In this document: positions 33,803 through 42,384 of the stretch, in pieces
Layout: each line of letters opens with the position of its first letter
Numbering within the stretch: the first letter of the stretch is position 1
DNA from: Streptomyces sp. NBC_01429
GTDB lineage: Bacteria; Actinomycetota; Actinomycetes; Streptomycetales; Streptomycetaceae
NCBI RefSeq assembly: GCF_036231945.1
Contig: NZ_CP109599.1
Span: forward strand, 3,070,501-3,134,500
DNA length: 64,000 nucleotides
Direction: 5' to 3'
Notes under the pieces: model-generated
The model's input: only the letters and a program-made list of their open reading frames with translations
Databases searched by the model: none
What the model was told of the DNA's origin: nothing
Position numbers and translations under genes: made by a program

Positions 33803-35593
33803 CTACTTCTTCGTGGTGAACGACATCGCCAGATAGCGCCGCGAGTCGTACTCGCTCGGCTTGCTGAGGAACGGGCTGGCGATGAACATCCGGCCGTCCT
33901 GGTAGCGGATCTCCACCCCGCTGATCGTGCCGAAGCCCGACTCCGCGTCCCGGATCGCCTTGTCGCCCGGGTTCTCCATCAGCAGCGTCTCCTTGAACGA
34001 GGAGCCGTCGAGGGAGACGATCTGGCCGCCCTTGTCGTACGGGGGCGTCTTGTAGGCGAGGAGGTTGGAGCCGTCCATGCGCAGCGGGTACATCTTGTAG
34101 CGCTCGCCCGCGTCGGCCCGGTCCGTGGTGCTCTTCCCGGTGGCGAGGTCGTAGGAGACGATCTCGTTGGTACGCCCGTACTCCGCCTCGCCCTCGTGCT
34201 CGGCGGTCGGCAGATAGATCTTGTCGTTGCCCACCACGATGAGCGAGCACTTCTCGACGTCCGTCGAGCCGCAGCGCGCCTCGAACTTGCCGGCGGCGGA
34301 GATCCTCGCCCGCAGCTTTCCGGTCTTCTCGTCGATCGAGAAGAAGTCCGAGATGCCGCTGCCGTCGCCCGCGGTGTCGCCGACGTCGGCGGCGACGACC
34401 AGCGGCTTGCTGGAGACGATGTGCGGGTAGTCCACACCGGCGGGCATCTTGTACGAGGAGATCGGCGCGCCCGTGAGCGGGTTCAGCGCCTGGACGGAGA
34501 GCTGCGGGTCGCTGCTCGAACCGCACCTGCGGACCGCCACGAGCCCGTCGCCGCCGCCGTACCCCGAGTCGTAGCAGCCGTCGGAGCTGACGTCCGGCTT
34601 CCAGCGGATGGCGCCGGTGTTCAGGTCGAAGGCGGCGCCGCCGTCGAAGCCGCCGCCCGCGACGGTCTCACCGCTGAGGGTGATCTCGGAGAAGCCGACG
34701 TCCCGGTCGCCCGCGTTGGTGCCCTTGACCGACTTGCTCCAGAGCAGTTCGCCGGCCTTCAGGTCGATCACGCCGACCTTGGTGCACCGCGGGTACTTGT
34801 TGTCCGCGGTGGGCTTGCCGGCCGCGAAGGCGATCGCGGTCTTGTAGTCCTTGCTGACGTGGTCGGTCTTGGCGCACGGCTCGCCCGGCAGCGGGATGGT
34901 CCAGAGCTGGGTGCCCTTGACCAGGTCGTAGCCGACGATCTGGTTGATGCCGGTCTTCACGTAGGTGGTGTCGGAGAGCCAGGAGCCGTAGACGGAGGTC
35001 AGATCGGTGACCTTGGGCAGCGGGACCTGGAAGGCGACCTTGGCCTTGGTGTTGACCGGCGCCTGCTCCTTGCCGCCACCGCCGGAGACGCCCTTGTCGC
35101 CGTCCTTGCCGCCGTCGGAGGAGCTGGACGAGCCGTCCTTGGCCTCGTTCTTGTCGCCGTCGCCGGAGGAGGTGAGGAAGTAGACGCCCGTGCCGATGAT
35201 CAGTACGACGGCGACGGCCGCGGCGATGATGATCTGGAGCTGGGTCTTCGACTTCTTGCCGCCGCCGTCACCGGCGCCCGGGACACCGAACGCGGTGGCC
35301 GGCTGGGGCTGCTGGAACTGCTGGTACTGCTGTTGCTGGTAGGGCTGCTGCTGATACGGCGGCTGGTACTGCTGCTGGTAAGGGGGTTGCGTGGGCGGCT
35401 GGGCGGGCGGCTGCGTGGGATAGCCGTACCCGGGCTGCTGCGGAGGCTGCGGGGGCTGGGTCGGGTACCCGTACCCACCGGGCGGCGGGTCCTGCGGAGC
35501 GCCGAACCCGCCGGCGGGGGGCTCCTGCGGCGGACCGAATCCTCCCTGCGGCGGCTCGTTGGGCGGCTGGGGCGGCTGGGGCGGCTGCGTCAT
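33803..35593 (-). CDS. Membrane-anchored PQQ-like beta-propeller protein, copy 1
   Basis: Protein of 596 residues with no known enzyme motif. Residues 1-110 are rich in Pro, Gln, Gly and Tyr (GGYGYPTQPPQPPQQPGYG) and should be cytoplasmic and disordered. One transmembrane helix follows KKSKTQ (IIIAAAVAVVLIIGTGVYFL, about 120-140). A Ser/Gly/Lys-rich spacer leads to an extracellular PQQ-like (WD-like) propeller with repeated 'W-x-x-P-L', 'D-L-x-x-G' and 'G-A-x-x-W' turns, such as DLKAGELLWSK and DLNTGAIRWKP. It lies 16 bases after the paralogue at 35610 in one operon. It may be a scaffold or sensor at the cell surface; this is inference. Confidence 0.82.
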   Translation of the reverse strand: MTQPPQPPQPPNEPPQGGFGPPQEPPAGGFGAPQDPPPGGYGYPTQPPQPPQQPGYGYPTQPPAQPPTQPPYQQQYQPPYQQQPYQQQQYQQFQQPQPATAFGVPGAGDGGGKKSKTQLQIIIAAAVAVVLIIGTGVYFLTSSGDGDKNEAKDGSSSSSDGGKDGDKGVSGGGGKEQAPVNTKAKVAFQVPLPKVTDLTSVYGSWLSDTTYVKTGINQIVGYDLVKGTQLWTIPLPGEPCAKTDHVSKDYKTAIAFAAGKPTADNKYPRCTKVGVIDLKAGELLWSKSVKGTNAGDRDVGFSEITLSGETVAGGGFDGGAAFDLNTGAIRWKPDVSSDGCYDSGYGGGDGLVAVRRCGSSSDPQLSVQALNPLTGAPISSYKMPAGVDYPHIVSSKPLVVAADVGDTAGDGSGISDFFSIDEKTGKLRARISAAGKFEARCGSTDVEKCSLIVVGNDKIYLPTAEHEGEAEYGRTNEIVSYDLATGKSTTDRADAGERYKMYPLRMDGSNLLAYKTPPYDKGGQIVSLDGSSFKETLLMENPGDKAIRDAESGFGTISGVEIRYQDGRMFIASPFLSKPSEYDSRRYLAMSFTTKK

Positions 35594-35609
35594 GGCGTAC
35601 GTACCTCGG

Positions 35610-37511
35610 TCACTTACCGAAAACGATCATGGTCTTGGTCTTCTGCTCATCCGCGGCCTTGGACGCGCTCATCCGGGCCGAGAGGAGATAGAAACGCCCG
35701 TTCTCATAGGCGTACTTCTTGGAGAAGAAGGAGTTCTCGATCCGGGCCGTGGAGTCCGGGTGCTGGAGCAGGATCTCGGGATCGCCACCGGTCGCCGCGA
35801 CGCTCGCGACCGCGCCGCCCTTGTCGTACGTGGGGTCCAGATAGGCGACGACGTTCCCGCCCTCCATCCCGATCGGCGTCAGGGTGCGGCCGGAGGGCGC
35901 CTTGGAGCGCCACTTGGGCGACCCGGTGGCCAGGTTGAAGGCGACGATCTCGTTGGCGGTGCGGATGTCCTTCGCCTTCGTCGACAGATAGACGGTGTCG
36001 GGACCGACCGCGACGCCGACACAGCCCTCCAGGCTGTCGTCGAAGACGATGCTGCCGGTGCAGGAGACCGAGAACTGGTCGTCGCCGCCCTTGAGCTGGG
36101 CGCGCTCGGCGCCGTTCGCGGTGAGCGAGAGGACGCTCCAGCTCTTCTTCTCGCTGTTCTTCACGGAGACGACCAGCGGATCGACCGAGTAGACCTTGTC
36201 CAGCTCCCAGTCCTTCTTGAACTTGTACGTCCACCTGGCCGCGCCGGTGGTCGGGTTCAGCTCCTGGATCGCCCTGGTGTCGCCGGTCTTGCAGCGGGAG
36301 GCCGAGATCAGCTTCGAACCGCCGGCGAAGGCGTACGGCTGGCAGTCGGTGGGCGACTTGGCGAAGAGGTCCTTGCCGTCGCTCACGCGGTAGGCGTTGG
36401 CGTAGTTGCTGCCGCGGCCGACGGCGAGGGTGTCGCCGCTGATCGCCATCGACAGCTCGTCGATGAAGTCGAAGGTGCCCTGCTTCTCGATCGGCTTCTT
36501 CCAGCCGCCCTTGCCCGTCTTCAGGTCGACCAGCTGGAGCTGGGTGCAGTTGCTGCGTTCGGTGTTGCCGTCCTTGAACGCGATGACCATCTTGCCGTCC
36601 GCCGTGGGGGCGCCGGCCGCGCCGCAGACCGGGGCGGAGACCGGCAGGGTCCACTTCTTCTTGCCGTCGCTGGCCGAGTAGCCGACGACCTCCTTGTACA
36701 TGGCCTTGACGACGGTGTCGCCGGCGAACCACGGGCCGTACACGTCCGCGCCGACGCCCGGCAGGTCGACGTCGTTGGTGAGCAGGAAGTCGATCTTGGC
36801 CTCGCCGTCCTTGCGCCCGGCGTTGAGGTCGTCGTCGACCGGGCGGCCGTCGCCGCTGCCGTCGCCCTCGTCGACACTGGCCGACGCGCTGGGTGACGCG
36901 TCCTCGCTCTTGCTGACGGCGGGCTTCTCGTCGTCGTCGCCGCTGCCGACGGCCAGCCAGACGCCGGTGCCGACGACCAGCAGTCCGGCGACGGCCGCGG
37001 CGACGATGACGGCGGCCTTGTTCCCCGGCTTCTTGCCGCCGGGGCCGCCGAGGCCGCCCGGACCACCCGGACCGCCGGGAGGCATGGTGGGCGCTCCGGC
37101 GAACTGCGGGGGCGGGTAGCCGCCGGGCTGCTGGGGATAGCCGTAGGGGCCGGGCTGCTGGCCGTACGGGCCGGGGGCCGCGCCGGGCTGGGCGCCGTAG
37201 GGGCCGGGCTGCTGGGGGTAACCGTAGGGACCGGGCTGCTGACCGTAGGGGCCGGGCTGCTGGTCGTACGGGCCCGGCGCCTGGCCGGGCGCCTGCGGAT
37301 AGCCGTAACCCGGCGGGACGCCCGGCGCGGTCTGCGGATAGCCGTACCCGGGCTCGTCGCTGGGCGGCGGCTGCGGCGGCTGGGCCGGTATCTGCGGCGG
37401 AGTGTGCGGTGCCTGCGGCGGCTGGGCCGGCGGCTGCGGAGCCCCCTGCTGCGGATCCCGCGGAGCGCCGTGGCCTCCCTGCGGCGGCTGCTGGCTGGGC
37501 GGCTGAGTCAT
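35610..37511 (-). CDS. Membrane-anchored PQQ-like beta-propeller protein, copy 2
   Basis: Paralogue of the next gene, 633 residues. The N-terminal 190 residues are repeats of P-Y-G-Q-Q-P-G and related units (GPYGQQPGPYGYPQQPGPYG), then a transmembrane helix (KAAVIVAAAVAGLLVVGTGVWLA, about 205-225), an Asp/Ser-rich stalk, and a propeller domain with DLKTGKGGWKKP and LNPTTGAARWTYK. I chose the ATG at 37511 with GGGGGA upstream because the earlier open frame reads into the intergenic hairpin. Tandem duplication with strong divergence suggests separate roles. No kinase or cyclase domain is present. Confidence 0.82.
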   Translation of the reverse strand: MTQPPSQQPPQGGHGAPRDPQQGAPQPPAQPPQAPHTPPQIPAQPPQPPPSDEPGYGYPQTAPGVPPGYGYPQAPGQAPGPYDQQPGPYGQQPGPYGYPQQPGPYGAQPGAAPGPYGQQPGPYGYPQQPGGYPPPQFAGAPTMPPGGPGGPGGLGGPGGKKPGNKAAVIVAAAVAGLLVVGTGVWLAVGSGDDDEKPAVSKSEDASPSASASVDEGDGSGDGRPVDDDLNAGRKDGEAKIDFLLTNDVDLPGVGADVYGPWFAGDTVVKAMYKEVVGYSASDGKKKWTLPVSAPVCGAAGAPTADGKMVIAFKDGNTERSNCTQLQLVDLKTGKGGWKKPIEKQGTFDFIDELSMAISGDTLAVGRGSNYANAYRVSDGKDLFAKSPTDCQPYAFAGGSKLISASRCKTGDTRAIQELNPTTGAARWTYKFKKDWELDKVYSVDPLVVSVKNSEKKSWSVLSLTANGAERAQLKGGDDQFSVSCTGSIVFDDSLEGCVGVAVGPDTVYLSTKAKDIRTANEIVAFNLATGSPKWRSKAPSGRTLTPIGMEGGNVVAYLDPTYDKGGAVASVAATGGDPEILLQHPDSTARIENSFFSKKYAYENGRFYLLSARMSASKAADEQKTKTMIVFGK

Positions 37512-37671
37512 CAGCGCTTTCCCCCTGTTTGGCGCGGGTCCGCCACCCGTTCGTACTCCCCCGCGTTTCCGGTGGGCGCGGCCCACCGGAAAAGAGCGAT
37601 CCGGGCGTGGATTCCGCATCGTCACATCAGTCGAGCGGGGCTTCTTTGTATCACTCGGACCGCTGTACGGT

Positions 37672-37713
37672 ACGGGCCGGTCACCCCCTGTTCCCAAGGG
37701 AGAACCGGCCCGT
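37672..37713 (-). terminator. Hairpin between ABC-F gene and beta-propeller operon
   Basis: Perfect 10-bp arms ACGGGCCGGT (37672-37681) and ACCGGCCCGT (37704-37713) with a 22-nt loop that has its own small dyad. It lies 32 bp past the ABC-F stop. Confidence 0.65.
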
Positions 37714-37745
37714 GATGGGGTTGTTACGCGCTCTGCACGCGGTCT

Positions 37746-39563
37746 CTACGCATCCTCCGCCAGCTCCAGCCAACGAATTTCCAACTCCTCGCGTTCGGCC
37801 TTCAGTTCACGCAGCTCACTGTCCAGTTTCGCCACTTTGCCAAAGTCTGTGGCGTTATCGGCGATCTGCTGATGGAGCGTCCTCTCCCGGTCGTCCATCC
37901 TGCCGACCTGACGCTCGATCTTCTGGAGCTCCTTCTTCGCCGCCCGTCCGTCCTTCGCGGACACGGGCGCCCCGGAGTCACCGGAGACCGGGGACGCGCC
38001 GGGCGCGGACGCCGGGACGGAGGCCGCCACCAGCGCGCGGCGGCGCTCCAGGTACTCGTCGATCCCGCGCGGCAGCATCCGCAGCGACTTGTCCCCGAGC
38101 AGCGCCATCACCTTGTCGGTGGTCCGCTCGATGAAGAACCGGTCGTGGGAGATGACCACCATCGATCCCGGCCAGCCGTCGAGGAGGTCCTCCAGCTGGT
38201 TGAGCGTCTCGATGTCGAGGTCGTTGGTGGGCTCGTCGAGGAAGAGGACGTTCGGCTCGTCCATCAGCAGCCGCAGCAGCTGGAGCCGGCGCCGCTCGCC
38301 ACCGGAGAGATCACCGACCGGCGTCCACTGCTTGTCCTTCGTGAAGCCGAACTGCTCGCAGAGCTGCCCCGCCGTCATCTCCCGGCCCTTGCCGAGGTCG
38401 ACCCGGTCCCGGACCTGCTGGACGGCTTCGAGCACCCGCAGCGTCGGCTTGAGTTCGGTGACCTCCTGCGAGAGGTACGCCAGCTTGACGGTCCTGCCGA
38501 CGATGACCTTGCCCGCCTCGGGCTGGGCCTCGCCCTGGGTACGGGCGGCCTCGGCGAGGGCGCGCAGCAGCGAGGTCTTGCCCGCGCCGTTCACCCCGAC
38601 GAGACCGATCCGGTCGCCGGGGCCGAGCTGCCAGGTGAGATGCGTGAGCAGCACCTTCGGGCCGGCCTGGACGGTCACGTCCTCCATGTCGAAGACGGTC
38701 TTGCCGAGCCTGGCGTTGGCGAACTTCATCAGCTCGGAGGTGTCGCGCGGCGGCGGCACGTCGGCGATCAGCTCGTTGGCCGCCTCGATCCGGAAGCGCG
38801 GCTTCGACGTACGGGCGGGGGCGCCGCGCCGCAGCCAGGCCAGCTCCTTGCGGACCAGGTTCTTCCGCTTGACCTCCTCGGTCGCCGCGATGCGCTGGCG
38901 CTCGGCGCGGGCGAAGACGTAGTCGGAGTAACCGCCCTCGTACTCGTGGACCGTCCCGCCCTGGACGTCCCACATCCGGGTACAGACCTGGTCGAGGAAC
39001 CACCGGTCGTGGGTCACGCAGACGAGCGCCGACCGGCGCGCGCGCAGATGCTCCGCCAGCCAGGCGATGCCCTCGACGTCGAGGTGGTTGGTGGGCTCGT
39101 CCAGCACGATCAGGTCGGGCTCGCCGATCAGCAGCTTCGCGAGCGCGATCCGCCGCCGCTCACCGCCGGACAGCGGCGCGATCACGGTGTCGAGCCCCTG
39201 CGGGAAGCCCGGCATGTCGAGGCCGCCGAACAGCCCGGTCAGCACGTCGCGGATCTTGGCGTTGCCCGCCCACTCGTGGTCGGCGAGATCACCGATCACC
39301 TCGTGCCGGACGGTGGCGGCGGGATCCAGCGAATCGTGCTGCGTCAGCACGCCGAGCCGCAGCCCACCGTTGTGGGTGACCCGTCCGGTGTCGGCCTCCT
39401 CCAGCTTCGCCAGCATCCGGATGAGGGTGGTCTTCCCGTCACCGTTGCGCCCCACGACACCGATCCGGTCCCCCTCGGACACGCCGAGAGAGACACCGTC
39501 GAGCAGCGCACGGGTGCCGTACACCTTGGTGACTGCCTCGACATTGACCAGATTGACGGCCAT
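37746..39563 (-). CDS. ABC-F family ATPase, Uup-like
   Basis: Soluble tandem ATPase of 605 residues with no membrane domain, which places it among ABC-F proteins that act on the ribosome. Domain 1 has Walker A GRNGDGKTTL and signature LSGGERRRIALAKLL; domain 2 has GVNGAGKTSLL and LSGGERRRLQLLRLL. The linker between them (about 240-310) is the ribosome-contacting arm. A C-terminal coiled coil (LQKIERQVGRMDDRERTLHQ onward) is like the Uup tail. Some relatives give antibiotic resistance, but this form is common and probably housekeeping. The ATG at 39563 has AGGAG upstream. Confidence 0.9.
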   Translation of the reverse strand: MAVNLVNVEAVTKVYGTRALLDGVSLGVSEGDRIGVVGRNGDGKTTLIRMLAKLEEADTGRVTHNGGLRLGVLTQHDSLDPAATVRHEVIGDLADHEWAGNAKIRDVLTGLFGGLDMPGFPQGLDTVIAPLSGGERRRIALAKLLIGEPDLIVLDEPTNHLDVEGIAWLAEHLRARRSALVCVTHDRWFLDQVCTRMWDVQGGTVHEYEGGYSDYVFARAERQRIAATEEVKRKNLVRKELAWLRRGAPARTSKPRFRIEAANELIADVPPPRDTSELMKFANARLGKTVFDMEDVTVQAGPKVLLTHLTWQLGPGDRIGLVGVNGAGKTSLLRALAEAARTQGEAQPEAGKVIVGRTVKLAYLSQEVTELKPTLRVLEAVQQVRDRVDLGKGREMTAGQLCEQFGFTKDKQWTPVGDLSGGERRRLQLLRLLMDEPNVLFLDEPTNDLDIETLNQLEDLLDGWPGSMVVISHDRFFIERTTDKVMALLGDKSLRMLPRGIDEYLERRRALVAASVPASAPGASPVSGDSGAPVSAKDGRAAKKELQKIERQVGRMDDRERTLHQQIADNATDFGKVAKLDSELRELKAEREELEIRWLELAEDA

Positions 39564-39639
39564 TTCACTCCTGCTGCGGGGGGACACGATCGACATCCCA
39601 GGGTAGTCGCCACCGGGGGGCCGCCGACCGGCCGGCCGC

Positions 39640-40971
39640 TCACAGCGCCCCGAACGCCTCCTCCACCGCCTCGCACGTCGCGTTGACGTCGTCGTCCGAG
39701 AGCACGGCCGGGACGAACCAGCAGGCCATGGCGTAGGCGTTGGCGTGTACACCGCGTTTGAGCAGCTCGTGCCTGAAGGTGTCGTACCGGCGCCCGTCGA
39801 CGCTCAGCAGGTCCCGGTACTGGCGGGTGGGGGCGCCGTCCGGGGTGAAGACCGCTTGGAACATCGCCCCGACGCCCTGCACCGCGCACGGCACGCCCCG
39901 GTCGTGGGCCGCGCGGCGCACGGTCTCCATCACCCGGCGGCCGGATTCGTCGACGCGCTTGGTGACGGCCGGGTCGTCGAGGGCGCGGAGGGTGACGAGG
40001 GCGGCCGTGGCGCACAGCGGGGAGGCGTTGTAGGTACCGCCGTGTTTGACCTCTCCGCGCGCCAGCGGTTCCATCACCTCGCGCCGGCCGGCGAACGCGG
40101 CGATCGGCAGGCCACCGCCCAGCGCCTTGGAGAAGACCGCCAGGTCCGGGACCACCCCGAAGAGTCCCTGGGCCCCGCCGGGACCCGTACGGAATCCGGT
40201 GCAGACCTCGTCGAAGATCAGCACGATGCCGCGCGCCGTGCACTCCTCGCGCAGCAGGTCCAGGAAGCCCGGGGCGGGCATGGTGCAGGCGTTGTTCGCC
40301 ACGATGGGCTCGCAGATGACGGCCGCCAGATCGCGGTGGGCGTCGAGGGCGGCGCGCAGGGCCGCCGGGTCGTTCCAGGGGCAGACCACCACGTCGTCCA
40401 CGACGCCCGGCGGGATGCCGGGCGAGTGGGGTACGGAGCGCGGTGCCTCGTACGGTCCGGCCTGGGCGGCGGTCGGGCGGTTGGAGACGGCCAGGGTGTC
40501 GGACCAGCCGTGGTAGTGCCCCTCGAACTTCAGGAGGCGCGACCGCCCGGTGCAGCCGCGTGCCGCGCGCACCGCGCCCTGGACCGCCTCGCTGCCCGAG
40601 TTGGCGAACCGGACGAGTTCGGCGCAGGGCACCATCCGGCAGATCAGCTCGCCCAGCTCGACCTCCGGGACGTTGCAGGTGCCGAACATGGTGCCGGTGT
40701 GCAGGACCTCGGTGAGGGCCTCGGTCAGCAGGGGGGAGGCATGGCCCAGGACGGCGCTGCCGTAGGAGATGAGGTAGTCGATGTACTCGTTGCCGTCGAC
40801 GTCCCGGATGCGGGCGCCCGCGCCGCTCTCCATGTAGAGGGGGTACGGGTCGGGTCCCGTCGAGGTCAGCCGGGACGAGGAGCTGATCCCGCCGGCCAGG
40901 GACCGCTGGGCCCGCTCGAACCAGGATCGGCTGCGGTCGGTACCGCCGAGTGCGGGGATAACGCCATTCAT
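39640..40971 (-). CDS. Glutamate-1-semialdehyde aminomutase-like PLP enzyme
   Basis: Class III aminotransferase-fold enzyme of 443 residues. The PLP lysine is in VFSKALGGGLPIAAF, preceded by LIFDEVCTGFRTGPGG. NSGSEAVQGAVRAARG is the cofactor-phosphate and GSAM-type block. It resembles HemL but is not in a heme gene neighbourhood; it lies beside an SDR, a dioxygenase and a DUF6309 gene, so a role as a secondary-metabolism aminotransferase or mutase is likely. The ATG at 40971 has GGAG 6 bases upstream. It is divergent from the SDR gene. Confidence 0.85.
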   Translation of the reverse strand: MNGVIPALGGTDRSRSWFERAQRSLAGGISSSSRLTSTGPDPYPLYMESGAGARIRDVDGNEYIDYLISYGSAVLGHASPLLTEALTEVLHTGTMFGTCNVPEVELGELICRMVPCAELVRFANSGSEAVQGAVRAARGCTGRSRLLKFEGHYHGWSDTLAVSNRPTAAQAGPYEAPRSVPHSPGIPPGVVDDVVVCPWNDPAALRAALDAHRDLAAVICEPIVANNACTMPAPGFLDLLREECTARGIVLIFDEVCTGFRTGPGGAQGLFGVVPDLAVFSKALGGGLPIAAFAGRREVMEPLARGEVKHGGTYNASPLCATAALVTLRALDDPAVTKRVDESGRRVMETVRRAAHDRGVPCAVQGVGAMFQAVFTPDGAPTRQYRDLLSVDGRRYDTFRHELLKRGVHANAYAMACWFVPAVLSDDDVNATCEAVEEAFGAL

Positions 40972-41070
40972 CGCTGCTCCTGTTTGGATGAGATCACCGT
41001 GGGACACGCTCCGAGAGCCGTACGCCGGTAAGCGGGCTCTTGAGCCCATACGGGGAAGGGTGGGTGCGCC

Positions 41071-41820
41071 ATGGCTGTGAGGACGGCTGTCGTCACGGGG
41101 GCGGGGAGCGGTATCGGGCGGGCCTGTGCGCTGGGGCTGCTCGCCGACGGCTGGACGGTCGTGCTCACGGGCCGCCGGGCGGACCCCCTCGCGGAGACGG
41201 CCCGGCTGGCGCCGGAGGGGGACCGTGAGCGCGCGGTGGCGCTGTGTGCGGACATCACCGACGAGGCGGCCGTCGACGGCCTGTTCGCCGGGGTGGCTGA
41301 CCGGTTCGGCCGGCTGGACCTGCTGTTCAACAACGCCGCCGACGTCATGCCGTACACCCCCACCGAGGACGTGAGCGTCGAGGACTGGCACCGGGTGATG
41401 GACTCCGTCGCCACCGGTGCCTTCCTCTGCTCCAGGGCCGCGTTCCGGCTGATGAGGGAGCAGTCGCCGCGCGGTGGCCGGATCATCAACAACGGTGCCC
41501 CTTCCGCCCAGGCGCCCCGGCCCGACTCGATCGCCTTCACCGCGGCCAAGCACGCCGTGGCCGGACTGACCCGTTCGCTCTCGCTCGACGGCCGCCGCTA
41601 CGACATCTCCTGCGGCCAGATCGACATCGGCAATGTGACCCCGGCGGACCGGCCGCAGCCCGCCGTGCGCCAGGCCGACGGCTCCCACCGGGTGGAGCCG
41701 ACCATGGACGTGCGGCACGTCGTCGACATGGTCCGCGCCATGGCAGCGCTACCGGCCGGGGTGAACATCCAGTCCCTCCTGGTCATGCCGAGTGCCATGC
41801 CGTACGTCGGCCGGGGATAG
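41071..41820 (+). CDS. Short-chain dehydrogenase/reductase lacking the catalytic Tyr
   Basis: SDR-fold protein of 249 residues. The NAD(P) loop is VTGAGSGIGRA and the structural NNAAD motif is present (LLFNNAADVMPY). At the active site the expected Y-x-x-x-K is F-T-A-A-K (DSIAFTAAKHAVAGLT), so the proton-donating Tyr is replaced by Phe; the Ser in GAPSAQ may be kept. It may be weakly active, use another residue, or act in binding only. It is divergent from the aminomutase-like gene and its 3' end overlaps the DUF6309 gene on the other strand by 72 bases. Confidence 0.85.
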   Translation: MAVRTAVVTGAGSGIGRACALGLLADGWTVVLTGRRADPLAETARLAPEGDRERAVALCADITDEAAVDGLFAGVADRFGRLDLLFNNAADVMPYTPTEDVSVEDWHRVMDSVATGAFLCSRAAFRLMREQSPRGGRIINNGAPSAQAPRPDSIAFTAAKHAVAGLTRSLSLDGRRYDISCGQIDIGNVTPADRPQPAVRQADGSHRVEPTMDVRHVVDMVRAMAALPAGVNIQSLLVMPSAMPYVGRG

Positions 41821-42384
41821 GTCCGCCGGGCCCAATCCGGCCACGTACGCCTCGATCCGGTCGCCGGGCGCCGGCCGCCCGGCGCGCCGCCAGGCCAGCA
41901 GCCGGTGCAGTCCGTCGAGGTGGATCAGCCCCTCGCGGACGGTCAGCCGTGCGTAGTCCGGCCCCGGCATCGCCGCGGTGGCGAGGAAGACGGGGGTCGG
42001 CGGGGCGTGTGTCTGGCGGTCGAGTTTGCGCGCGCAGAGCGGATTGGTCCTGGCGTACGACTCGCCCAGCGCGGCGAGCCGGGCCGCCGCCTCGCCCACG
42101 GTGAGACCCGCCGGGGGGATCAGCTCGACCTCACCGTCCTCGCCCAGGTGCCAGGGCAGGACGACGTCGAGCACCTCGGTGTCCGCCAGCAGCACGCGGT
42201 GCCAGCGACCGCCCAGGAGCTGCTGCGCGTTGCGGATATGGGCCTCGGCCTCGTCGTTCGAGTTGGCCTCGTCCTGCCCGTCGTAGGGGTGCGCTTGGGC
42301 GAAGTGGCCCATGACGGTGTCGAATGTGACGGCTTCCAGCACCTTCATGCCCGTGTTCCCCGCGCTCTCGTGCCGTCGCCTCAT
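41749..42384 (-). CDS. DUF6309-type protein
   Basis: Protein of 211 residues. I recognise the family only by pattern: VLEAVTFDTVMGHFAQAHP, NDEAEAHIRNAQQLLGGRW, VVLPWHLGED and LIHLDGLHRLLAW. Its function is unknown. The last motif, with LDGLHRLLAW, recalls substrate-binding loops but proves nothing. The ATG at 42384 overlaps the dioxygenase stop (ATGA), so it is translationally coupled; a second ATG at 42348 is possible. The C-terminal tail runs antisense into the SDR gene. Confidence 0.72.
   Translation of the reverse strand: MRRRHESAGNTGMKVLEAVTFDTVMGHFAQAHPYDGQDEANSNDEAEAHIRNAQQLLGGRWHRVLLADTEVLDVVLPWHLGEDGEVELIPPAGLTVGEAAARLAALGESYARTNPLCARKLDRQTHAPPTPVFLATAAMPGPDYARLTVREGLIHLDGLHRLLAWRRAGRPAPGDRIEAYVAGLGPADLSPADVRHGTRHDQEGLDVHPGR

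Noticed and set aside
39640..40971. hemL of the heme pathway.
   Set aside because: Motifs fit the GSA-aminomutase group, but the neighbours are not heme genes, so I do not give the hemL name.
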